64,000 nucleotides of DNA from Malachius bipustulatus (GCA_910589415.1 OU342637.1:28674162-28738161); one strand, 5' to 3'. Numbered from the stretch's first letter, positions 11,772 through 27,000 are shown. Notes: a model not told the origin generated them from the sequence alone. Program-made: numbers and translations.

Positions 11772-11926
11772 GGCCCGTATTCATCAATAAATATAACCCC
11801 TGGGGTTATATTTTGGAACATGTCATTGGTTCAAAATTCGTAGCGTTCGTAAGGTGTCCAATCAGCTGTCAGAAAATTCAAAATATAACCCCAGAGTTAT
11901 ATTTTGAAGTTTGATGAATACGGGCA
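11772..11926. mobile_element. MITE, PIF/Harbinger-like (TAA target duplication)
   Basis: The terminal inverted repeats ggcccgtattcatcaa and ttgatgaatacgggca enclose about 120 bp. TAA flanks both sides (11769-11771 and 11927-11929), matching the three-base TWA target duplication of PIF/Harbinger elements. The same MITE lies at 52911-53075 in the opposite orientation. Confidence 0.75.
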
Positions 11927-11929
11927 TAA

Positions 11930-13145
11930 GTGGGTAATATAATATGTGCGTATACTTGACGGAGTTCGAGAAGCCCCCTCTTCTGTATATTGGTCACTCC
12001 AATATAAATTATGCTAGGTATCTATGCATATTAAAAAAATATGTTAAAAATGTTTTCCAATGGTTCACAAAATAAGACTGCCTCATCTTGGTAGGACACC
12101 TATTATACAACATGTTGATGATCTTTTTGAATATCTACTATTTTATGAAAACATCACTTTTCAAGCTGTATGCATCACGTCGCACGTTTTGATTTCTTTA
12201 AATGGGATTTATATTTTTCCACCTTTGAAAAGATTTAGGTATTATTCACTATAGGGTAAGGGGCCACTGAGTTTTTTAATCTACACTTGAGATGACCTAT
12301 TCTCTGACAGGTACTCATGAAAATAAATGGGTCCGCAAATGCTTCGTTTTAGAATAATACAAATAATAATAATAATACGTAATAATAATAAAAAATTAAA
12401 ATAAATAATAGAAAACGGCGCACACAATTTCACGAAGAAATATTCCAAGTTTTTTTTCGAGTTTTATGAAAAAATATTTCATTTGTTTTAGAACATTAAC
12501 TCCGTATAAATTCCTCATTACTCAATTTTGAGGGTAGGTTCATTAAGGTTAAGACTTTTTTCATTAAAATTAAGTGATTTTTCTTTTTGAAGTTTGGCTA
12601 CCTAGAAGTTTTTCCCCTTTATTCTGGGATCTTCTGTATAAAATATTAAGGAATTAATTCTGAAAGTCGGAGCACGACTTAGATTTATAGGTACCTAATC
12701 TAAAAAAATTTAAACAAGAGTTAGCGTCAAATTCAAATTTCGCTAATCATTTCATTGATCAGCAGATGCTGGCGTCACCGAGTATCAGCACCACTAGCAC
12801 GGTTACTGTTACGAACTGGCCAAAAATATCCACCAGGGATATTGACAGAATTAATTTTATTTTTTATTTTTAGTAATTGTTAAGTTTTTTTTCATAAAAG
12901 TACTATATTATACAGTATTTTGTATCTTTGTTAATTTTTGTTAAATGTACCTGTTGTGTAATTAGTTTTTAAATCATGAAAATATAAAGTTTAATTTTTA
13001 CTCATTTATTGTACTTCTTTGATAGATAATTCATTTTCCCCTTGAAACAATTTTATGATCCACGAAAATTTACATTTTCTCTTGAAACCAGGATCTACGT
13101 GAGGTAAGTATAATAAGTGATATAATATTATTTATAATATTTATG
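11930..13145. other. No gene recognised
   Basis: AT-rich sequence with short AAT-rich low-complexity runs near 12357-12412. No exon or element boundary could be supported. Confidence 0.5.
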
Positions 13146-13596
13146 TCTACTTCTCTTGTGGATTAAAATGCTTAATTTGTAAAAAAAATATTTTTTTATA
13201 AAAGACCTGGGACACGTCACACGTCAACTTTAACTTTAATATGGCATTTTTTAGTGTCAGTTTGAATTTTTATCCTTATCACTTTCCGCAAACCAGACAA
13301 AATATTGAAATTGACGTGTCAGAGCTTTCTTTAAATGTTTTTAAAATTGATTTATAATATTTTTTAAATTTATTTATTTATAATATTTTAAATTTATTTA
13401 AAATTATTTAAAGGAAGCTCTGACGCGTCAATTTCAATATTTTGTCTTGCTTACGAAAAGTGATAAGGATAAAAATTCAAACTGAGACTAAAAAATGCAA
13501 AATAAATAGGTTGTTTAAGTCGACGTGTCCCAAGTCTTTTATAAAAAAAAATATTTTTTCTACGAATAATTGCATTTTAAGCCTGAAGAGAAGTAG
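13146..13596. repeat. Foldback element
   Basis: Inverted arms 13146-13330 and 13410-13596 share tgtctacttctcttg/gagaagtaggc, acacgtc and caatattttgtc blocks. They are separated by an AT-only centre built of atttaaatttattt-like runs. There is no coding capacity. Confidence 0.75.
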
Positions 13597-15050
13597 GCAC
13601 CTACCTATTTTCGAATCGATAAAATGATGAATTCGTATCAATATAAAGCTATTATTAAATCAATTACGCTATAAATAAAAACAAATTTAGTTGTACTGTT
13701 GAAACAATTAAAAATAGAATAAAATCAAATAATAATATATGAATACTTCAACGGGTATATATGATTGAATCAGAACTATAGTAGTAGTAACAATAATAAT
13801 AACTATAATTACTTCAACAAAATGATGAACTGGCATCTAAAAGAAGTGCTGTTTTAACGACAAAATATTAAACTTCAACCAATAATACTTATCGTAAAAC
13901 AGATTAAAGGACTAAAATGCAACCAATGAAGTTTTATAATTGAGGAGTTCTATTAAATCCAATGACTGCTTATGCTTGAATCAATGATATTGACCCAGTC
14001 CATACCAATGATAGACCTCTATTCGTTTGAAGGATACTTATGTCCGAGGAATACTTAGTATAAGATATCATTGGTTCAAAGGGTATCTCTTTCAGAATAC
14101 CGTAATGTTTTTTCCGTGCAAAGTAGAATATTTATGAGTGTACTCAATGCAAAAATTGCTTGCTTATCTTCAGTTTACCACGGGTATTTTTTGGATTTTT
14201 TTTCTAGGGGTTTTACTAGTATATTGTTACCATAAAATGTGGGGTATACTCTTGACTGTTAAGCTACCTATCAATATTTCAGTTTCCTTGTAGTTAGGTT
14301 TAACCTGTAGTTAGGAAATAAATTATTATTACCATAAATTATCTTATCTGTAATAATGCTTAAATTTTTCTTCAAAAATAATCATTTAAGTATGAAATCT
14401 ATACAATTTCAGAAATTTGACTTTAATAGCTTTAATAACACAAGCTGTGAGTTAACGTGTATGAGGACAATAATAACATAAAGTATCAAGTTTAATCGAC
14501 AAGCGGAACAATAAGGATATCAGGGGTAAAAATTGAGGACACGAAAAAAACTAGTAGGAAAAATAAATTAACTATAAAAATAAAATAAAAAAACAGATAT
14601 TTCTTACTAAGTAACTTATAAACTGACATAAACATTAGAACAAAAACATCTAATTTCCAGTTAATAAATAAATTTCATGAATGGCAAAATACTATAATAT
14701 TAATTTCTAAAAATAAATATAATAAATAAATACTTAGTTACTAACAGTATCTAACTGATCCCTCATCAAAGACCCGAATTATTTCTTGTAAATTATTTCT
14801 AGAACATAATATTATAACAGTTGTAGGTATAATCTTGAAGCATTCAAAATTTTGAAGCAAACCGAACAAACAATTTTGGTAACGGTACAACTGGTCTTTG
14901 GTAATAAACAAATGGCTCACAAGATCATCAGACATATGAAATCTAACATAAAAAATTATTCCTTGTACCTAAAATATCAAAAACTCAGATCAAGTGTTAT
15001 TTCCACATGTTCTTCATAGTATTTGATGGCAGTGGTACTCAACAATACTA
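13597..15050. other. 3' flank of HAP1; no other gene recognised
   Basis: AT-rich sequence downstream of the HAP1 stop codon. I found no canonical minus-strand AATAAA signal close to the stop, so the 3' UTR end is undefined. Confidence 0.4.
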
Positions 15051-18000
15051 CTAAAATTCGCCTAAATCTATTAGAGATTCACACTCTGATGTATAATTGC
15101 TGGGAACATGTGGTTTGGCAATTTTTAGAAAATCTTCAAATGGACAAAGTTCACCACATCCCTCCAAAGGCAGCGTTACTGGCTCTGCGTCAACACTCTT
15201 AGCGTAAATTATCTAAAAGAATAAACCAATAAACAGTTAAAATTATTAAAATACTTGAATTTAGAAAACTGAAAATGAATTGATAAACAGGAAAAATTAA
15301 TTAATTATAGAATTGATCTAAATGGAAACTATACAAGGTACTTAATCACAAATTAACAGTACAAACTATGGGATTAAATGAAAAAAATACTTCAGGTCTT
15401 AAACTTGGATATTTTGGGATATTATTATTGTTTTAGTATTCAAAATTTGACATTCTTCATAAGAAATGTTCAAAAAACGCACCATCGACTTTAACATGAT
15501 GCAAAAGATGCGAAAAAAATCAGTAGGATCATTTAGAAGACGTTCTAGATTTTTTATATCTCAAAAAGCTAAGAAAAAGTGGTTAGTTCTTCATTTTTAC
15601 ATCCCTTTATATCAAATGAGAACATAATTTAGACTAACTTCAGAATCTTTTAATAATTATTTAGATACCTTTTTTTTGACGGTGAATAATACTTACTTTT
15701 ACCGCATGTTGATTTTGTTCTGGGACGTAATATAACTCCAACACAAATGAAGAACTATAATTTGGAACATGAGGCTCGAACAAATTCAACGCAGCCATTA
15801 TATTGATGACGTTATTTTCATGTCCAGAATAAAGAAACATTTTTCGTTTCTCCGGTACCAGAGTGTTAGCGATTTTGTGCTTCATGTTGCTTATTACCAT
15901 TGACAGACTCCGACCTAAAATAAATTTTGTCTCATTATTTTTTTAAATGTTGGTCTTCTTGGGTTTCTTTTTTTTACCTCCGTTCAATCGCTTCAAAATT
16001 TGATTATAATTTTCGAAATTACATTGAAGTCCAGCCAAGGAACTCAACGGCTCTGGGTAAATTGACTTAGTCCACTCAGGAAGCGTTAAATTCATGTAAT
16101 ACTCTGCAGTTATTGTCTGGTAAAGATCGAAAGCATCAATGAGAGTTTTAATTGGTTTCCCCGAATTTTCTGATAATAGTTTCAGAGTTTCTTCATTTTC
16201 GTTCAACACGTGCTTGCCATGAACTGAGTTTATCACTCTCTGGTATTCTCTCACATATGTTGGACAGTAATGCGTTGGACGACGTAAAACCTAAAATATA
16301 ATAGACTAGTTAGATAACTTGACATATTTTGAAAAATAGTGAAACAGGTAGGTATGGGATGCAACCCTTATTTCTTATAAATGTTTATTCCTCATAAGGT
16401 GATTCTCTCCTGGTAGCGGTGGCTAATTAAGGAGTGTAAGCTCTAACGCTTCCCAATACCCGAGCATTAGCAGCTTAACACAATATGACGTAATATATAA
16501 CACCCTGGGGTGGTTCTGGAATTTCATGGAGTTACGATACTTCAACACGTTGAACTGCAACTTCCTCATTAGGTTGAGGCGTATATATTTTCACTTGATA
16601 AATTTATGAAGTTCAGGTACATGTTTTTTAAACAACAATAAATAAAAGTATGAGCTATGATGAGCTTAAAGGATTTTATACTTTTAGATAGTAGTTTGCA
16701 AGCGTTTTCTATGATTTTTTCTAATGATATGGATGCTGTCTCTCAATGTGATCAAAAATCCTCTAAGTCTGAGTAGCCTCGAGTTAAATTATCTAACCTT
16801 TTGGTAACTGTGGCCCTTGTAGATTAATGAACTGGTACATAAAATTATGGTAAAATAAGAATAAACAAAGGGAGAAAAAATGCAGTAAGAAACTCTTATT
16901 ACGTTGACGTTTTTGATGAAAATCGTAAAAGGAAATCTCCAAAAATAGAAAGGAACCCTAGCCTCATACTCAGTTAGAATAAATGGCCCCAATTTCCATA
17001 AGGATTCACCGGGGTCCTTTATGAAAAAGTGTAATTATTTATTTCTAGCAGCTTGCGATTGATAAAGTCACTAATAGTCAACTGAGAGTTTTCTTGAGAA
17101 AAAATTCACTTTTTCATCTACACTAGCCACTAAATCAGCTACAAAAATAATGTTTCTATAATAGGATATGGTATACTTACAAAATCATTCTCCGTTTTTT
17201 CGTAATAATAAGGAATAGGCATCCAGTTGATATTATTGTTCCAGATCTGAGCACCAGAGGGGGGAAATAATCCAGACAAAACGGCCAGTGCAGACATTTT
17301 CGTTCTATCGTAATCAGTGCTGGTGGCTTTCACCATCTCTCTTGAGTATATATCTCCAAGTAGGAAATCATATCGTGCTCTTAAATTACAGCCAAGTTTA
17401 TACGCTTGTTCAATTCCTTCCTAAAAATATAAAATATTTGATTTAAATTTTTTTTTGTGGTGTATCAAGGGATCTCGAAAATGTAGGTATCAAGGAAGAG
17501 TGAGGTTTGACAGTCGAGGTACTCAAGGCTCGGATTTTATATTTTTTAATTTTATTATAAAATAACGACACGTTAAGATTAAGAACTGTTAATTTAAAAT
17601 GAAGTGTCACTTCTTTTTCTAGGTACCAAATTCTTATCTAATCCCTAGGTATCAAAATTATAGTCCCTAGAAATAAAATTGACGCTTTAGTCCTTAACGC
17701 AAGAGACTAAATGTTCCACTTTGGTCCTGAAAGTGCAAAATGTTATACTGATAATTTATTGAGTGGGGATTACATCTGCGTTCCTTATGGGCCAAGTTTG
17801 GAAGCCATTTCGACTTGGTGCTTTTTTTTTTTTTGGCCAGCACTATTCACCTTATCCTGGCCTCATTTATCTAAGGGGGTATTACCTTTACTCTCGAGCG
17901 CAAGTTGCCAGTAGGTATGCATATCTCATATTATATTCCCATTTGCTTATGTCATATTATGTACGGGTCCCGTTTTAAATTGGCTTGGATCGTTCCTGGA

Positions 18001-21000
18001 AAATTATTTTCCAGTAATAGCAGGTCTTGAAAGATGGAAAAGGAGACTCGGGAAACCGTACTGAAATAGTAAAAATTATTGGAGGCCTTATCATCGCGAA
18101 ACATAAAAGAACATCGGTTCCACGTTGCTGAGAGCATATTGGCAATACTGGTAGTCCCTTGGGGAAGGGAGTCTAATTATTTGGGGGCAGTAAAAAAATG
18201 ACCAGGAAAACATAAAAGCAAATACATGACCGGGAAAATATAGAAGCCTATACCGGTGTTCTATCTGAGAGTTCTCGAGTTCCTCTTTCTACACTTGGAA
18301 CCCTGTGGTGCGATTTTTCTACTCCTTCTACTCCTTGTTGTTTGTGTTCTACTCCTAATTACTTCCAAAGTGAATCCTCTGAGTAAACGAATTCTTGAGA
18401 ACTTAATTTTTAACTTTCTCCTTGGTGCAGTTTATACACTCTCTTTGGTCTAAATACAGGATTCGGCGTATTTAAATGAATTTGCAGGATAGTTAGGTTT
18501 ATTTCAAGGACTTCGAGAAAATTACAACAAACTAACTGTCTTTTGAAGAAGCCTTTTGGGGATAATTGTTAAAAGCCATTAAATACTTACATTCGTCAAC
18601 TGACTATACCCCATGGGCATGAAAGACTCCAGTGTGTATGGATCGTTGGGATACATGTCTTTTTGTTCTGGCGTTCGGGCTCCATGTCTGAAAAACTAAT
18701 TAAAAGGAATCTTTATAATTTAGTTTTAATCCACATTTTTTTCGTATACGTCTATTAAATATTGACTCCTATCTCTTAAAAAAAATATTTTCCTAATTTC
18801 TTTAGGATACCTAATCATTACTTCTCTTCGTTGATTATTTGGAGGAACGATTTGGGGTATAATAATTCCAGGAAATGGACAGGTGTAGTATCAATAAGAG
18901 CAGGATCTTTCTTTACCGAAAAGCTACACGAAGACTTAAATTTTGACAGATTTACCCGAAATTAAATAATTAGTCATCGGAGTATACTCAAGGCCTCATC
19001 GGCCTATATAACCAAGCTTGTATAATTTATGCTTTCAGATGTTTGACCCCATCATGAACTACACCGCTTGTAACAATTAAGAAACATTACTTGTTTACTA
19101 TTAGTATTTACTTACGTAAATCTATTATCAATTATTATTATTGCGTGATTATAGGAAACATTTCAACAGATAAATTTGTTATTTCTGTCAGCTTATGTTT
19201 AGTGTATCTACAATTTAATTTGAAAAAGGGTTATTAACACCATATTATTACTTATGTATTAAAAAGGATATAATTAAAGGAAAGTGCAGTTCTGAAAACT
19301 AGTAAGTATAGATAATGTAATAGTTTTTCTGTCAACAATAGACAAGACTAATGGGGTACCTTCTGGGCTTCAGAAAAATATTTCACTAAATAATATGCCA
19401 CTAATCTCATGTGATTTTATAGAGAGACACCTGTTCTAAGTCCAAATATAGAGAAGAAAATAGTTTTTGTTGACGTTTTATATTTATAAGCTCCTCTTGA
19501 GAAATAATAGAAATATAAAAAAAGAAAGATCGCCAGTTAGAACCAATCACAGCTGAGCAGATTGAAAAAAGCAGAACAAAAATCACCGCATCAAGCCCTG
19601 TCAGTCTATTTTTTTACCATAGGCTTCCTCGGGGCTCTGTTTAAAAATAATTATTTAAAATGTCCATATTATAGAAAACTTGAGTGACATTTTAGTTAAT
19701 CTAAGAACAACTAATCAATAAATGAGATAAATAACAAGGTCTCGTTCCTCGACCTTGGCCTGCCGGCGGCCGTCGGGCCTTCGGCCCTCCATGACGGGCC
19801 TTCGGCCCGGTTTGTCAGTAGATCCCCGTCAAAGTTAGAATTTTTCATATTTTTTTCGTGTTACCTTTTTTTCTATGTCGCTACACGGCACTGTGATCAG
19901 TAGATTCCGCGTCGTAGTTAAAATCTGCCATTCATCTGTTTTTGTGTTATTTTTTTCTATATCGCTCCTGAAGGACCAATATGGGAAGTTCCGAGCCCGC
20001 GCGTAGAAGTTAGATTCGCGTCAAAGTTAGTCACGCGTTAGTTTGACAGTTCAAGTTGGTCGTAAAAGAGAGAACAGGTCGCGAGAAGCACGGAATTTTT
20101 TTTGACAGCTGTCAAATATGTCAATGCGGTCTGTGGAATCAACAGAATGCCGAAATGAGTTTTGTTGAAAAGAGAAACAATTTTTTTAAATGCTCTTCAT
20201 TTTGACATTTAAAAAATGGCAGTTTTAATTTAAATTTCGCAATTTTCTCAAATGAGAGTCGTAACTTGAAGTCTCTTCTTTACGTCAAAATAAAAAAGGC
20301 CGCCATTTTGATTCTCAAAATTCAAAAAAAAATTATTTTTGTGTTCGAAACACCCATTACCATATTATACCATATTACTATGTAATTTGATATTTGAACG
20401 CCATTTTCTCCGAAACTATGCAAGAAAACGAAAAAGGCTCTTCGGTTCTAGATTTGCAATCACTTCATGATGCCCTTTTGTGAATTTCAGCCGTTTTTAT
20501 TTGTTTTTATTTTTTAAAAAATCGAAGAGCCTATCGATTTGCTTGATCGAAAATTCTTTCGTCGTTTTCTCTGAAACGCTGCATCTTTTTGACAGACGGT
20601 ATTTTCCGGTCGACAGTGTTCGTCGATAAGAAGCGTAACGTGAAATTGCGATCGCGAATTTTTTTAAAATGACCGCTACAGACGCTTTTGAAAATTTTCA
20701 AAAAAAAAATTTTTAAATCGACTTTGGCGGCTTACAGCTGACAGACGGTTGTCTCGATTGCAGCAAAATATTGCATTTTGGAAGACCAATTTCTTAGCTA
20801 CACGCCGATACTTTTACGATGTTCCCCCGACCCAAGCAGCCAAAGTTAGGGTAAAAAATGTGCGAGCGGTACAATTTTCCGTTTAAAATCTCGACGATTT
20901 CCGAGCAAAATTAATGAAAATCATCTATGGTTGAGCAAAATTAATGCAAATCATCTATGGTTCAGAATTTTTTTTCTCGGCAATTTTCGTACATCGGGAT

Positions 21001-24000
21001 TCGGGGATAATTTTTGCGGGATTGTGGAAGAGTTGCTCTTTTGAAATTTTCATTTTTTGTCGTTTAAATTTCCAAAATGGCGGCGCTGTGATTATTAGAA
21101 AATGGCTGATTTTTACTCGCGATTTCTCAACTTTGGCGTTTAAAAAGTCCCAGTTTAGATTTTTTTTTCGAGTTTTTTTCAAAACCACGTACTAAATAAT
21201 GGTAATGCCTTTATTTAGACACTTCAAAAAAAAAAAGAATTGGATCGAGACTTTTAACGTCACTACGATTTTTGTTGTTGGAAAAAATTACTCTTATTCG
21301 GAGTTTTCAAGTTTGACATTTTTTAAGTGACATTTTTGAATTCGCTGTTATTTTTTCACCATAGCCAGAAGATAATCGCATGTAATGCCGCCAATTTTGA
21401 CACCGCCAAAAATAGTTCAATCACGATTTATACCGTCACTATAATGACATTTGGTAAAAAGAAAAACAATTTTTCTCAATATTCATGAATTTGACGTTTA
21501 AAAAAAATGACAGTTGCAGTTATCCGGGATAGCTCTTGCACCAATATGTTATTGCTGCACATTTCACCTTTACGACGATACCAAAATCTGGCCGTCATCT
21601 TGATCCTTCGATTTTATTTAAGTTTTTTCGTGTGCAAAAACTCGTTTTTTTTTAACCTTTAGATTTTGACATTTCAAAAGTGACAGTTTGGATTAATTTC
21701 TTGAAAATATTTCACCGGATTGTAGTGGCCGGGAGTCTTTTCGTTACGTTAAAATTACAAAATGGCCGCCATCTTGATTCTTCGAATCGGAAAAAATTAT
21801 TTTCTTCGGTCGCGTTTACCGAAGTTCCGCATACGTAATATCACATTACCTTATTTACTCTATTTTTCAGGGCGCATTTTTCAAATTTTGAAAATAATAC
21901 TCACTCTAAATTATTAGTGAAAGTCTAATAGTAGTTGCTATTAATTGTAAAAACAATGATTTACAAAATGCATAAGAAAAAACAGAAATTAAGGCATTTC
22001 CCGAACAGGAACCGCCTTACAGAACCTACCTGACCATTATAATAATACTAGCGGGTGACGGAGCGACTGAGCCAGCGCCCGGCAGGTCAAGACACGAGCC
22101 GCGGCCGGTGAATCGCGGGGAACGCATTATTGAAAATTTCTAAAAAATGTCATATCTTTGTTATTAAACGACCAATGTGGATAATTTTTTCACAATCATT
22201 TTGGTGAATTATTTGTTGTTGCGACTGTCCTTTTAATTTCCCCAATCGTGCATAAAGAATAAGACAAAAAAAATAAAAAAGGGTTAATTTGTCGATTTTT
22301 TAATAAAAATAAAAGTGTAAGCTAATTTTCGAGCAGCGAGGAAAATTTTTATTTTTCGTTTAAAGTACCTACATAACCGAGATGAATTGAAGCCAAAACT
22401 TCAAATTTAGTGTTGGTGAAATTTTTTTTTACATAGGTTGAAGCTTGTCGTCGATGGAGAAAGATATATTTGAAAAACGCCTGAATCGGTTCAATGACCT
22501 GCCGAAGTTTTTCCGAATTTTGACAGTTTTACAACGGTTAAGAAAAAAACTATTTATATCTTTTTTGTAGATAAAGGACGTCTCTATCATAGAGCTTTGT
22601 TATTTTTTCGATCGGTCGACAATATTTCGAAAAAAATTCGAAAGCATGCGTTAAAGAGTAGCATTTTGACAATTGGTTTTTTGAAGAAACGATTCCCGCT
22701 CAAAAACCGGGAATTTTTCGGGAAAATGTTTCATATAATAAAATAGCATTTAAAGAACTATTCAAAAAAGGTCAGATTCGATTTTTCTCTAGGATGCACC
22801 GTTTTCGAATAAAATTTTTTTTTGTGATTTTTTGAAAAAATGACAGACTTTTTTGTTTTTTCGAATAAGTCGGTTTTGGCGACATTTCACGTAAAAATCA
22901 TATTTATCTTTCTTGTAGGCAACGAACGGCTCTATCTTACTGTTTTGTTGTTTTTTTGATTGGTCGAATAAATTTTGAAAAAAATTCGAAAATATGCAGA
23001 AATAGTATGTTCCATTTTTTCAGGGCCGATTACCGCTCACCTAATCATTTTTTCGAAAAACGATCTCTACAAATTTTGTACGTCCATTCTTTCCCTAAGT
23101 AACTGCAGTAGCAGAATCTCTCCGCGATGTACCGTTACCGAGAAAAAGTCCTATATGTGGGACGTTGCAAAAAAAAGTACGGCCCTGAACGGGGGCCTTA
23201 AAATTCTCGGATCCGGCCCATTTTCAATAGGTCGTATTTGGGGGTCTCGAGCTTCGTCCCTACCAAGTTTCATCCCGATCGGTGCAACTTTCGGACACTT
23301 AGAGTGTTTCCTAGGTCGTTCCCGAAAAAAACCGAAATTCCCGAAAAAAATACACTTCCCGGTAACGGATCCCGCTCATTTTCAATATGCATCGTGGGAC
23401 CGTGCGCCTCTTCAATCGAGCTAAATTTCAACTCTCTACGACGAAAAATGGCGCCCCTAGAGTGTTTCCTAGAATTTTGTGACAGACTAAGCGACATCAA
23501 TTTCATTCGTGTAGTGCGCGTATAGTTCCGAGACGGACGGCTACGCCGGTCTCGGAACAATAACCCAGGATACTTGGTTAAATGTTTTGCTGAAGGTATA
23601 GTTATCAGATTTTTCTAGTCTCGACCAAATTACTCAAGGTCGTCGATAAAACGCTGATTCAATTTTTATTTTCATCAAAAATATCAAAATTAAAACTGAC
23701 AAGAAAGGAATAATAAATAACATATTTCTCATGGTAGGTAATAACTAATATGAGATAATAATCAATGCGTAAATAACCCTTTTTTTACTATTCCGCAACA
23801 ATTAATTAAATAATTAACAATTCTGGTAATTAATTTATTTATTCGTTTAATAAAAACGAACTATTGGAAGTAATGAACCACATAATTAATTGACCATGGC
23901 CTACTTCTTCTATCTATAATTACTACCATTGTATTCACCTCTTTACTTGCAATAATTGTTGAAGAGTATGGACGAACAAACTCGGAAACTAAAGATTTAT

Positions 24001-27000
24001 TAAAAGAGACGGTAATAATGTTACAGTGTAGATGCGGAATTAATATTAATTCTTTACAATTAAACTAAGTACTACTACTGCAAGTAGTACGTAGGTAGGT
24101 ACCTACTTACAAGGGAAATTGACGAATTAGCGGTTACGTCAGGAGTACAAATTAAGTTTATGAACATTTATTATGGGTGATTTAATGCAGGAAATACTGT
24201 CTGTCAAATCCATAATAATTAGCGTGTACTAGTAGTTGTTTGTAGCTTTATAGCACGACAAAGTTATTAGGAATGGATCACCTACGAATTATTAAAATTA
24301 AAGTTTCAAATTAAGTCTCCATTATTTTTTTTTTGCACCAGCGAGACTATTTACTACCGGGAATAGCATGGAAAATCATTTAATCCAGGTATTATGGTAG
24401 GTATGCGTTTCTAACGTTATGGAAATTTTATAATTTCAAAAAGTTTGCATAAAAAAATAAATACTTTCTCTATACTACCTATAATACAGGTTGTCCGTAA
24501 ATTAATGGGACATAGCTCAGCTACAGCTTTGCGAGTTCAAGAAAAAGCGATTAAATGAAACATATCTTAGTACAAAAGTGCTTCCTCAAGAAGTTATGGC
24601 ACCTCGAAGAAGGAAATTTGAAATTTAAAATTGTGTATAATTCGGTAACCAAAGTAGCGATCAAGCTGAAAATTGGTATACGTCACTCCCAGAGGCAGTC
24701 AAACGATATTAGCATCAAAGTCTTGTATGCAAAATGCAGAGGGCGTTGTCGGCAGAATTTTTCCGTGTGTCTTTTATCATTTTTTTTTATTATCAATAAT
24801 TTTCGTTACTATTGGTAAACTTTATGGAGCTTACGTTATTTTTACATAAAAAAGTTATACTTATTTTATGTCGAGAAAATGCATCGTTTTCAAAGAAAAC
24901 GCATCTATAAGCGTTTCTAAGCATTTTCAAGAATTATGATATTTTGATATCTCTTAATTCGTTTTCATTTTTCATGAATCTAGGCAAACGTTGTTAGAAA
25001 TGCATTGAAGCCAATGGTGGCCATTTTGAAAATTTTTTGTAAATAAAACGAGTTTTTGATAAAAAAAAAACTTTATCTTTGAAAAATTTGAGAATAATTT
25101 TATAGACATATTTGTCAAAATAACAATGATAAACTACTCCATCAGTTTTAACTGACAGATGACAAATTGAAAAAAGTAACAAAGATGCGTTTTCCTTGAA
25201 AACGATACATTTTCTCGACATGAAATAAGTATAACGTTTTTATGTAAAAATAACGTATGCTCCATAAAGTTTACCAATAGTAACAAAAATTATTGATAAT
25301 AAAAAAAATATGATAAAAGACACACGAAAAAATTCTGCCGACAGCGCCCTCTGCATTATGCTACAAGACTTTGACGCTAATATCGTTTCACTGCCTCTGA
25401 AAGTGACGTGTACCAATTTTCAGCTTGATCGCTACTTTGGTTACCGAAATATACACAATTTTAAATTTAAAATTTTCTTCTTCGAGATGCCATAACTTCT
25501 TGAGGAAGCACTTTTGTAATAAGATAAGTTTCGTTTAACCGCTTTTCCTTGAGGTCGAAAGCTGTAGCTGAGGTATGTTCCATTAATTTACGGACGAGTG
25601 CAGCGAGTACAGAGTTACAGAGTTACAGCGAGTACATCAATTTCAGAAGTAAAAAAAACGACACTTTTATGCGCATATTGCATACAAAATTTTATCTACG
25701 AGTGACTTTAAAAGTACTTTTAGGCACTGAATATCTAAAATAATTTCATTTTGAAACTGAAATGACAATGAAAATGGTAACTTTATTAAACAAGTTAACA
25801 AAAATTCTCTAAAAATCTTAGAGAAAATGAGGATGATGAGACTAAAACTGCAATTACACAGTACAGAGTTGGTTTGAGTGATTGTGTACGTAAAAAATCT
25901 TGAAAGAAAAAATCTTATTAACAAAGATAAATAAAAACTAAGTTAAAAAAATTGAGAACGGGAGACGGGAGCAACATCGGTGGTTATGTTTGTTTATTAC
26001 TGCAACGAGTCATAGTGAACGACCATATTATACAACGACATTATGGTAATAAGAAAAACTATTATGACGTCATTAAAGCGCATTCAGGAGAAATTTTCCA
26101 GAACATAAACTGCCACTGCATTTAACAACGTCCCTTTAATGTTTATTACCGCTGATAGCATAACATAATTATAATAATTGTTTTTTCCTAGAACTAGTAA
26201 GTGTTCATTACGAAATTACTCAATTAGGCAAAATTCTGATAAAACCAACATAAAATTTTTAGCTTGATATATTATTTTGATATTAAGAATTCATTATTAA
26301 GTTGAAAGGTGATGATTAGGAATTAGATTCTTACCTGAAAATTGAATGAACTATAGGAATGAATGGTAAATTACTAGAGCTGATGTCATTGGAGAAAGAA
26401 GAATAAGGCACCTGAAATGTATTCAGGTGACAGTGAGTTCGATTCCGGCACCGACCACTGAAAACTTTTTATATAACAAGGCATATAATGTCATTAATAA
26501 TAATATATCTACATTCACTAGAAAACCAACTAAAGCATGTAAAACACCCAGTAAAATATGACAAAAATAATTCAAGATCTCGACTTATGGTAGGGTAGGT
26601 TTGATGAGTTGGTTCATTGACAAATATCATTTTGGCACCAATTTTCTTTGCATTAATAATATTTAATTGAATTAAAATGGAAGTAAAAATACACCTAAAT
26701 CAGGAAAATTATTAAAAATTTGTTTCTTTAAGAAGTATTTTATAGAATTATTGGTACCTACACGAATTTTTAATCAATCCAATTCCTCATAAATATTAAA
26801 ATGATCAAATTTTAATATTTGACGTAACAAAAGTGACAATTTGTTTGATTATGAAATAAGCCCCTGGTAATAAATTGTCAATTGATAAAGGGGACAGAAA
26901 TAATAATTATCCTAATATAATAATAATTATAATAGTTCAGGTCATTTAAAGTTGAATAAAAATTGTAATAAAATGTATACTTATAATCTATAAGTACTTA

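Noticed and set aside
22975..23560. A 149-codon frame with overlapping frames on both strands
   Set aside because: No recognisable domain, no splice support, and the region carries repeated gtttccta and gaaaaa blocks typical of the surrounding noncoding repeat.
26385..26458. A possible tRNA (gttcgattcc B-box-like text and a small hairpin)
   Set aside because: No A box, no matching acceptor stem and no proper T stem; it does not fold as a tRNA.
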